The notes beneath the pieces were generated by a model. It saw only the letters and a list, made by a program, of their open reading frames with translations. It did not search any database and was not told where the DNA came from. A program made the position numbers and the translations under genes. A stretch of DNA of 23,702 nucleotides from Coptodactyla brooksi (taxonomy: Eukaryota > Arthropoda > Insecta > Coleoptera > Scarabaeidae): assembly GCA_033557675.1 (NCBI GenBank), contig JAWQRM010000361.1, positions 1 to 23,702 of the forward strand. The letters are read 5' to 3'. Positions 17,108 to 23,702 of the stretch are shown piece by piece; within the stretch, counting starts at the first letter, position 1, and each line of letters opens with the position of its first letter.

Positions 17108-18835
17108 CCACACATATAATTTATTTCTTAAATACTTTTTTCTTGGTAAAAATGTTCGTTTATAATTAGTGTGGTAAGCAAAAATTTTATTAACTGAACA
17201 TTTCATCGCAAACCGAATCGATGTATACAACTTATATAGCACGTGTGCATATTTGCTTGCCTATATTATCGCCATTTTATGCCCTAGATATTAAAAAAGA
17301 AGCATTTTACGCAATGATAATATCCCAGTGACATTTTATTGATTCAATAGGAGTCTAAAAAGGTTAAACATTCACACAAAACGGTAATCATATTGATCAG
17401 GTCAATATATTAGGCTTGTTAAAATAAAAATAAACAGAACAGTGATCCAGTCTAATAAAATCATTAAAAATCCAGAATTGCATGCACATGTTTGATTATA
17501 AATGAAATAAAATTTGTCTTGCTTATTTGACAGGTTAATTTAAATAACTTTGCAGTAATTTTTCATATTTGCAGGTCATATATCGAGGATAAATTATAAT
17601 TTATTTGTTTAATACTTTTTCTTCCTGAAAATGCTTGTTTAACAATAGTCAAAGTGGTTTATTTTACACACATATGCACAAATTTCATCGACATGATATT
17701 TAAAAGTAAAAAGGATCGACGTATGCACCTTATATTGCACTTGAAAGCTGGGAAAGCAGGATTTTAAAGAATAATAGCATCCCAGTAACTGTCTTATTGA
17801 TTCAACAAGCATTTATAAAGATTAAAGAGCAACTGTTCACACTTAAAAACATAATCTTCCACATCTCTCGGTTTCAATTCGTATGGCACCAAATTGCCTT
17901 GTTTTTGAATCATTCCTATGGTTTCAAGGCACAATGAAATGGCTTGTTGAGTCACTCTTAATGTTTGTAAGTTCTTCTTATGTTTTAGCTTTAGTCTTGA
18001 TCCAATGACACTTCGAATTCTGCATTTTCAAATGTTTCTGGCCTTCCTTCATGTTCCTTATCTTCGGGTGTGAAAATCACCACTTTTGCACCTTCTAAAC
18101 CAGTATTCACAAGTTGAAATTGATGAAGCATAGTTTCCATAGGCTTCTCACAGAGAAATCGGTGACATATATTCAATGCTTAAAAATATTATATTGTTTA
18201 CACTTCAACAAAATGATATATACTAAAAAGTAAAGCCTAATGGTGAAGTTTTCACGTGAATGTGGTTACAATGTGTGTCTAGTAACTCGTTTAAAACTTA
18301 CATGTACTCCAAATACTATGTTTGTTAAAATGAAAATAAAAAGAACTGCAATCGATACTGATAAGGTCATTAAACATCTCAGATTGTATGCACACGTATG
18401 ATGACAAATTACATAAAATTATTTCTCCAAGTTAATGGGTTAATTTCAATAACTGCAGCAATTTTCCATATTTACAAGGTGTGTATATTGGGAATAAATT
18501 ATAATTTATTTCTTAAATGTTTTTTCTTCGTAAAAATATTCACATAACGTTAATCAAAATGGTTTATTTTAAAAGAGTCGACGTATGCCACTGATATTGC
18601 GCTTGTGTATATTTATTTGCCTATACTATCGCCATTTTATTTCCTAGGTAGTAAAAAAATGTTTTAAACAATCATACCGTCCCAGGGATTTTTTTATTGA
18701 TTTAATAGATATTTATAAAGATTAAACATTCACACACACATCGGTAATCATATCGATCAGTTCAATGTATTACGCGTGTTAAAACAAAAATAAATATAAC
18801 GGTGATCAGATATCGACATCATTAAGAATCTGATT
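17108..18835. repeat. Three diverged tandem units of a roughly 480-bp repeat
   Basis: Units begin near 17108, 17590 and 18494 with ATAATTTATTTSTTWAATR, followed by CTTTTTTCTT. Each then has CGACGTATGCACCTTATATT (with changes), GCCATTTTATGCCCTAG (units 1 and 3), TATCCCAGTGACATTTTATT, AAACATTCACAC and ATCATATTGATCAGGTCAAT (units 1 and 3). Units 1 and 2 continue with GTTAAAATRAAAATAAAMAG and GGTTAATTTMAATAACT. The second unit is about 425 bp longer because it carries a mariner fragment. No coding capacity of its own. Diverged satellite or segmental tandem duplication. Confidence 0.7.
17835..18180 (-). pseudogene. Mariner transposase N-terminal fragment
   Basis: On the minus strand the frame from 18176 to 17991 ends EDKEHEGRPETFENAEFEVS. 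After a frameshift it continues (about 17990-17840) as TLRVTQQAISLCLETIGMIQ, then KQGNLVPYELKPRDVED and KCEQLL. The GRP linker, the VTQQAIS helix-turn-helix and the GMIQKQGNWVPYELKPRD signature are standard for mariner transposases. The catalytic domain is absent. The fragment sits inside the middle tandem unit. Confidence 0.88.
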
Positions 18836-19159
18836 GTTTTTATAGGTATATATATGTATATATATAAAAAAACACGTGACAAATCAGAGATACTCTCCAC
18901 GCTTTGAACGAGGGGTTAAAAATAGACGCTATATAGTTGGAACGGTGCTAATTACCGACGTATTTAACACTTTTACGGTAGGAATGTAACTGGATGACAT
19001 CTATATATAGATCCGAGTCGAATATTATTAGATATACTCATCAGTCGATAATCGAAGGCGTTTATACGTTGTCATACAATTTTCTTATTTTTTCAAGTTC
19101 TTTTTGGTATATTTATAAAGTGTAGATACAATGAAATATATTTTAGAAAGTTCCGGGCA
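18836..19159. other. Non-coding, with weak plus-strand promoter-like signals
   Basis: TATATATA at 19002-19009 is followed 41 bp later by TCAGT (19041-19045), which matches the arthropod initiator, and an ATG with AC(A/A)ATGAAA context at 19131. The TATA to initiator spacing is longer than usual, and the downstream 74-codon frame is unrecognised, so I regard this as weak. Confidence 0.25.
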
Positions 19160-19760
19160 ATATAACCCCCCGCTTATTTTTTGCAACCATAAACAGGCCA
19201 CGCCCACGAAAAAATCGAGTTTGGGATTCTTGCATTTCCGGACGTTTTTTTACCGATCGGAATCGTTCGAGGAGGATTTATTTTGGGAAAAGTGTCGGTG
19301 TTACCTTGCGACGCCTATGCGAGAAGAACACTTCGTCCTGCACGCACCCCTCTAGGTCCCTGAGGAAGTCCGAGGAAGCCCCGCGCGCCATCCCCGACGG
19401 AGAAATCGCAAACTTTACGAGTCACCGCGTCCGGTTCGACTAGATCGGACTGGAGCGTGTGCAATTCGTCATTTGTGCCGCACGTTTGAAAATGCATGGC
19501 GCCGTGGCGGCTATGTCGATACTCGGTGGGGGGTTGGTTTACATGCGTTTTCCCCCGATTGACGACGACCCCTTTCGTTGCGCAGACGTCCGCGAAACAT
19601 CTCGGGGCACCCCGCCGTCAGAAACTTCGTCAGAGCGGATTCAGCCGATGGCTTACTAATTATAATGGGGTAAAAGAAATAAAAACAGCCTCGTTTACGT
19701 CCACGTGGATTTATACCTGCGTCCGAGAATCACGACATCCGTTACATTAGCCAAATTAGA
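19160..19760. other. CpG-rich block, possible promoter/5' exon region
   Basis: The block is markedly richer in G+C and CpG than the flanking AT-rich DNA. Several frames are open on both strands simply because stop codons are rare in such composition. It holds the candidate first coding exon at 19305-19391. CpG-rich unmethylated 5' regions of conserved genes look like this. Confidence 0.5.
19305..19391 (-). CDS. Candidate first coding exon of the minus-strand gene
   Basis: An ATG at 19391-19389 in good context (GGGGATGG), with an in-frame stop upstream, opens 29 codons (MARGASSDFLRDLEG, then CVQDEVFFSHRRRK). It ends AAG|GTAAC (donor GT at 19304-19303). The exon is phase 0 at its end, which matches the phase-0 acceptor at 15611. 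If spliced, it would give the Ser/Lys-rich exon a start. A competing reading is that this is just one of several chance open frames in CpG-rich DNA. The protein match is to nothing I recognise. Confidence 0.35.
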
Positions 19761-19903
19761 AGAAGTTCGTTAACAGAAGGAGGTACAATTGTTGGCAGAA
19801 TTGTAAGGTGCATTCAATAAATAACGAGTCATAGCCACCTGTAACGATAGCAGTTCAGTTTTATTCAAAAATATTGACCCCTCTCATACAAAGTCCACAG
19901 TAT

Positions 19904-20117
19904 GCCAATTACTAAGTCGCAATTGTCACCATTTTCAGTTATTGGCATCAACGCCAATGACTACAGATTTGTATGAGAACTCACTCGAGCTGCGAAATAG
20001 CTAGTTTACCATGTGTTTTATACATTAAAGAAAGAAAGATATATTTCTAGGTATTCAGCCCTGCACAGTTATTGGCACCATTCCAATTACTCTAACTTTG
20101 CACCACGCCAATAACTG
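19904..20117. repeat. Cluster of six GCCAATAACT-like motifs in alternating orientation
   Basis: Copies are at 19904-19913 (GCCAATTACT), 19936-19946 (CAGTTATTGGC), 19953-19962 (GCCAATGACT), 20066-20076 (CAGTTATTGGC), 20083-20091 (CCAATTACT) and 20107-20117 (GCCAATAACTG). The second and third form a hairpin around 6 bp, and the fourth with the fifth do the same. The fourth and sixth are perfect 11-bp inverted partners. Function unknown. Confidence 0.75.
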
Positions 20118-20800
20118 AAACACTGTAGAATTTAAAATTTTATTTTTCCTAAAACTTATACCTCCATACGGATTGTGCTATAGGTATCTACGTATGTAGA
20201 TCATATATCTAAGGTTAGCTCTGGGGAAAAATGCAAATATCGCATTAGAACATTACGTACTCCGTCTTCAACTAATACTGGTCTTCACACATAGGTTTGT
20301 AAAACGTGCTCCAATAAATATAGATAATTAAAGAATAATTCCGACGATTTTACCTTATAAAATCTTAGTAAAATAACTTTTTATGTAAATTTATTTGCAC
20401 GTTGAAGTACATTAATAATCAAAGACTATTTGCTAATCTCTATATCTGCTATACCAATAACTACAGCCGTCGATAATTTTAAGTTTTATAATTTATTTCT
20501 GGGAAACTGTACGCATTATACAGATGTAGCAATAAACTTAATAAACTTCAAACTCACTTTGAAGTTATTTGTTTTACTTGTTCTCTTTTATTATTATCTT
20601 CTGTTTTATTTCATACTTGTTTTAATTTTTAATGTTTTTATTAATATGAATTAAAATTGAGAAACAACAAGATAATAACGAACGTGTGACCATTTCTATA
20701 TTAGACGCAACTGACTTATTAACTGTTGCCTGAGAAACAGTTTCACAATAAAAAGAACAATTTATAACTGTTTTTTTACCTGGTCACATCCTGGACTAGT
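20118..20800. other. AT-rich DNA, no gene recognised
   Basis: Only AT-driven hydrophobic frames are seen (for example 20430-20654). A small inverted pair ATCTAC/GTAGAT lies at 20186-20201. Confidence 0.5.
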
Positions 20801-20844
20801 GAAAGATCCTAATGACCTAATCGACGACAAGTTTGGACCGGAGG

Positions 20845-21006
20845 ATGGTGTTCGGAATTACTATGAAAGAAATAAGGAATGATGACTTGAGCATGTGAAG
20901 TAAGAAATGAAGACGAAGGAGAAGAAAATTCTGAAAATAAATCATTCGAGCTTGAAAATGAAGAAGAAGAAGTAGATATGCCCGTAACAGTATGCAAAGC
21001 AAATTA
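20845..21006 (+). pseudogene. Acidic coding remnant, unidentified
   Basis: A plus-strand frame reads VRNEDEGEENSENKSF, ELENEEEEVDMPVTVCKAN and ends at TAA near 21006. In another frame just upstream is FGPEDGVRNYYERNKE. The purine-rich acidic run could belong to a decayed transposase N-terminus or a host exon. I do not recognise it, and opposite-strand frames here are Ser/Leu-rich shadows. Confidence 0.25.
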
Positions 21007-21064
21007 AAAACTACTTCCAAGGTGTAGAAGCCAGTGAAAAAATCAACTTAAATTTTTGTTTTTC

Positions 21065-21420
21065 TTGACGGAGAGTTAACCGCGTTGCATATTATTTCAT
21101 ACAATACCGCATCAAATGCCGGGCACTAAAACATCGCCGGCGCATCCTTGAAACGTTTCCCACCGTTCGAGAAATGCAACGTCTAAAGTAAATGGCGAAG
21201 TTTCCTACGAGCAATTGCATATCAACTGGATAATTGTCGCGGTTAATAAGCACACAAATACCCGTCCTATGAAATGACGCTGCCGCGCAACGCAGCGCGT
21301 GACGCTTTGACGTTCCCAGAAACACACCGAAACGTTGCGTACGAGAAAGGCCGTAATTAAGCGATTCCGGTAAACGTTTTCGTTGCGCGGTCTTCAATGG
21401 AATTGAAGCGTCATTGTTCT
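21065..21420. other. CpG-rich block with a 101-codon minus-strand frame
   Basis: The block is rich in CpG and in repeated AACGTTT/CGCAACG-type words and stands out sharply from the AT-rich flanks. The minus-strand frame 21397-21092 begins at TTG, not ATG, and reads KTAQRKRLPESLNYGLSR, later NRDNYPVDMQLLVGNFAIYF. No known domain is seen. It could be an exon, a transposon end or a regulatory CpG island. Confidence 0.35.
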
Positions 21421-21783
21421 TTTTAATTTCGTTTATAAAAAAAACAATAATTCCAATAATAATTTCAAAAAATTATATGTTTCAAAGTCAAACGTTTTAG
21501 AGTACTCTGATTTCATAATATTCAACATAATATTCACAGTTGAAAGGTAATCAAAGATTCCTATCAAGTTTTAAATACCGATTCACAAATACTATATTAT
21601 TCCACAAGTAAGCTCTATTGCACGCAAATAAAATACTATATTTTCACATTTTAAGTTTCGCTTTTCGATTCAGATGTAAAAAAGTAAATTAATTGGTGAG
21701 CTATTAGAATATCGAAAATGCAAAACGTATTGAGTTGACTTATAACGTAAGTATATTAACGCATATATTTATGAAGTGTATAC
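21421..21783. other. AT-rich DNA, no gene recognised
   Basis: No open frame or repeat of note up to the mariner end near 21785. Confidence 0.5.
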
Positions 21784-21784
21784 C

Positions 21785-21985
21785 AGGTGCATAAGATTAA
21801 ATCCCCTACTTTTTAGTCAGAAAAACACATGTTTTTTTTTTCATCGAAAACAAAAACAAATTTATTCAAAGTAATTGCCTTCGCTAGCTACACATTTTTC
21901 CCATCTCTCGGGCAATTTAGGGATATAACGCCAAAGAAAGTCCTTCTCTTTCGGCACAAAACCATTCATCAAGTCTAAGAGCATA
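21785..21985 (-). mobile_element. Mariner 3' end: transposase C-terminus plus terminal repeat
   Basis: On the minus strand the tail reads DEWF (one frame), then after a shift PKEKDFLWRYIPKLPERWEK and CVASEGNYFE with a TAA stop at about 21858. The LPERWEKCVAS.G.YFE ending is standard for mariner transposases of the SETMAR-like type. After about 30 bp the sequence ends in a terminal-repeat candidate (complement of CCAGGTGCATAAGATTAAAT, from 21785) beside a TA dinucleotide. The matching 5' repeat was not found. Confidence 0.85.
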
Positions 21986-22013
21986 ATGAATAGCAGATAT
22001 TGAGCTATAATGT

Positions 22014-22224
22014 TTAAATGAGTTTAAAAAATTCCCCGCAAATACCTTTGGTTGATTTTGTGTTGTCTGTTTCCACAGCAGCACAAATCATTTCGTCCCT
22101 TCTTACTTTCTCTTCGACTTTTCCAGGTGGGCGCTCTCTTAACTGGCATTTGGTACACTCCTTTGGACAATAACTTCTCTCAAACTTCTGAATAAGTCTG
22201 ATAATAGTTTGTCTACCGGGAGCG
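22014..22224 (-). pseudogene. DUF4817-type Tc1/mariner transposase N-terminal fragment
   Basis: The minus strand just after the hAT stop reads INAPGRQTIIRLIQKFERSY (about 22228-22170). It matches the helix-turn-helix of DUF4817-type transposases such as the one at 23522-23702 (APSETAVRNLIAKFE). The sequence that follows is open to 22014 but diverged, with RERPPGKVEEKVRRDE in the position of the usual Gly-Arg-Pro linker. The catalytic part is absent. The mariner tail at 21785-21985 belongs to a different family, so the two pieces are probably not one element. Confidence 0.55.
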
Positions 22225-23355
22225 TTAATGAGAGACTTGAGTTTGAAGTCGAGAAACAAGATAATCAATATTGGGGTCGATATCATTAGTACATAGGCGC
22301 AAAGTGTTTTCTAAATTAACATCCGTAAGCTGAGTACGATGCTTATTTTTATTAATTTTCACGATTGAAAAAAGCTGTTCACATTTATACGTGCTTCTGA
22401 ATGTACAAATTATTTTTCGTACAAAAATTCTCAATTGTGGATACTTTTGTTTGGAAAGGTATGTTCTGTAAAATTCGCTTAGTTCCACATCATCAAATTT
22501 AGACTTCAAATATGAGTCTTCTTGAAGCCCGATCAACTCCATTTGTAGGTGAAGCAGAGCATCTTCCGCATTACACTTACGAGGATTTGTAAAAATATTG
22601 AAAGTGCTATCCGTATTCTTAAAATCGGAAGACCGATCAGTGAATTGCTCTGACAGTAGTTTCAGTTCTTCAGCGTAGCGACCGTATTCAATGTTTTCGT
22701 GACTGGATAATGTTAAAGAATGAAAACAGATTTTACTTCTCATTCGTGTTTCCCACAAGCGAATTTTATTTTGAAAAGCTTTAAGATGACTGTACAGCTG
22801 ATTTACCAATTGCCCTTGTTTTTGAAGCTTCAAGTTCAGGTCGTTTAAGTGTCCCGCGATGTCTACCAGGAATACCAAGTCACAAAGCCATGTTGGATCA
22901 CAAATTTGCGGCAATGTTTTCTCTTTCATTTCCATAAAGTCGGCTATTTCTTTTCTAAGGTCATAAAATCTGTTTAGCATTTTACCTTTGCTTAGCCACC
23001 TTACTTCGCAATAGTATGTCACATCATCGCGTTCTGAAGAGAGTTCACTCAAAAATGCTTTAAACTGGCGATGGTTAAGACCACGAGATCTAATGAAATT
23101 GATGGTACTTACTACCACATCCATAACGTTTTTCACCGGAATGGACTTAGAGCACAAGTTCTGTTGGTGAATAATGCAATGCAGAATTATTAAATTACAT
23201 TCTTGCACATTGATAGCGGTTGCTCTTCCCTTCAGAATTCCGATAAAACCTTTTCGTGAACCGACCATTGAAGGCGCACTCCAACTAATTTACACCACTG
23301 CAAACCATATTGCTCAAAGGTACTTTGCACCTCGGCAAAAATATCTTTTTTTGCG
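22225..23355 (-). pseudogene. hAT-superfamily transposase (ZBED5/GTF2IRD2-like), truncated
   Basis: A long frame (23268-22225, 347 codons from the first ATG) has the domain order of ZBED5/GTF2IRD2-type hAT proteins. It begins APSMVGSRKGFIGILK, then HCIIHQQNLCSK, VRWLSKGKMLNRFYDL and TWLCDLVFLVDIAGHLNDLN. The C-terminal dimerisation segment is CEQLFSIVKINKNKHRT, then LENTLRLC, ending QTQVSH. Upstream, in another frame (about 23352-23280), KKDIFAEVQSTFEQYG and QWCKLVGV precede it. The short block between, which should carry the first catalytic Asp (the C-T-D-G before APSM), is deleted with a frame change. No BED zinc finger is seen. Relatively recent because the main frame is intact, but inactive. 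Confidence 0.88.
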
Positions 23356-23396
23356 CGTTATTTGAAATTTCTAAATCTCTCGCGGGCCAGATTGGT

Positions 23397-23426
23397 GCTC
23401 TGGTGTAGACATAGCAACACCAGAGC
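23397..23426. repeat. Perfect inverted repeat, 10-bp arms
   Basis: GCTCTGGTGT (23397-23406) and ACACCAGAGC (23417-23426) flank a 10-bp loop. It lies between the hAT remnant and the next transposase start, so it may mark an element end. Confidence 0.85.
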
Positions 23427-23521
23427 TACGCATAGTAAAGGTTAGGCGAATTTGAGGTTAGGAAGTATAAGTAATTGACATCTTTGACATTTATTTAGTA
23501 AAAAGTTGGGAAATTTTAACC

Positions 23522-23702
23522 ATGGAACGCTACACTCTTGAACAAAGAATTTTAATTGTGAAAATTTACTATCAAAACGGTGAAAATTTTACTGTATCAC
23601 TTCCGTAAAATTCGAGCAGCTTTTCCTCGTAATCAGGCTCCTTCTGAGACCGCTGTGCGTAATTTAATCGCTAAATTCGAGGCTCACGGTACTGTTGCTG
23701 AC
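23522..23702 (+). pseudogene. DUF4817-type Tc1/mariner transposase, 5' part, cut by window end
   Basis: The ATG at 23522 (CCATGGAA, good context) opens MERYTLEQRILIVKIYYQNG and ENFTVSLP, then hits TAA at 23606. Reading one base along restores KIRAAFPRNQAPSETAVRNL and IAKFEAHGTVAD to the window edge. This is the DUF4817/helix-turn-helix N-terminus of a transposase, which binds the terminal repeats. A single extra base near 23603 breaks it. The catalytic domain, if present, lies outside the window. Confidence 0.85.

Noticed and set aside
19131..19355. Plus-strand 74-codon gene with TATA and TCAGT upstream
   Set aside because: The promoter spacing is off, no domain is recognised, and the CpG-rich composition keeps several frames open; only the promoter-like signals were recorded, at low confidence.
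20809..21020. Ser/Leu-rich minus-strand frames
   Set aside because: They are complements of the purine-rich acidic run on the plus strand.
21785..22224. One mariner with N-terminus at 22.2 kb and C-terminus at 21.9 kb
   Set aside because: The N-terminal piece is DUF4817-type while the C-terminal LPERWEKC ending belongs to SETMAR-like mariners, so they are kept as separate remnants.
1..23702. CRISPR array, operon or bacterial defence system
   Set aside because: The tandem repeats lack regular unique spacers, and the gene structure is clearly eukaryotic.
1..23702. tRNA or rRNA genes
   Set aside because: No B-box-like GGTTCGAATCC with a matching cloverleaf and no rRNA core segments were found by eye; a tRNAscan run would settle it.

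Overview
The window looks like nuclear DNA of an insect, possibly a beetle, although the species cannot be fixed from sequence alone. The evidence is high AT content, short introns with GT-AG borders, an adhesion-type GPCR with an insect-style ectodomain, and a dense load of decayed Tc1/mariner, piggyBac, hAT, Penelope-like and non-LTR elements. There is no bacterial gene organisation, operon or CRISPR array.

Host genes. Two host genes are supported, both on the minus strand. (1) A large 3'-terminal exon (3453-6893) encodes an adhesion/class B2 G-protein-coupled receptor with lectin-like and hormone-receptor-like cysteine modules, a GAIN/GPS region and seven membrane spans. Its 5' exons are not identified. 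(2) Two GC-rich exons (15251-15610 and 15000-15188) are joined by a 62-bp intron. Both are phase 0 at each end and encode a Ser/Lys/Arg-rich segment that resembles the long N-terminal extension of insect AMP-activated kinase gamma (SNF4A-gamma). A possible upstream coding exon, also phase 0, lies in a CpG-rich block at 19305-19391. No exon for the CBS domains is visible, so if the assignment is right the receptor gene would sit inside an intron of the kinase gene.

Mobile elements, left to right. A decayed piggyBac lies at 1767-3170. A minus-strand Penelope-like element (PLE-2) lies at about 7030-9500. PLE-2 is interrupted by an internally deleted Tc1/mariner element (7418-8268) and by a 148-bp Penelope terminal-repeat fragment inside a 39-bp target duplication (9163-9388). 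A second Penelope element (PLE-1, about 9533-11785) has long inverted terminal repeats carrying hammerhead-like ribozyme cores. Next come a Tc1/mariner element of the DUF4817 type (13282-14643) and the 3' tail of a non-LTR retrotransposon (about 14665-14990), which ends 8 bp beyond a splice donor. A transposase C-terminus lies at 16530-16760, and a mariner fragment lies inside a three-copy long tandem repeat (17.1-18.8 kb). A mariner 3' end, a DUF4817-type fragment and a long hAT transposase pseudogene fill 21.8-23.4 kb, and the window closes inside another DUF4817-type transposase start.

Other structure. A 117-bp fragment at 983-1099 on the plus strand is homologous to the receptor ectodomain and is probably a remnant of a paralogue. 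Several regions carry inverted repeats, tandem repeats or unusually CpG-rich DNA without a recognised gene. No complete new system was found. The most interesting features are the nested Penelope insertions with hammerhead-like motifs, the altered GPS of the receptor, and the non-LTR tail next to a splice site.
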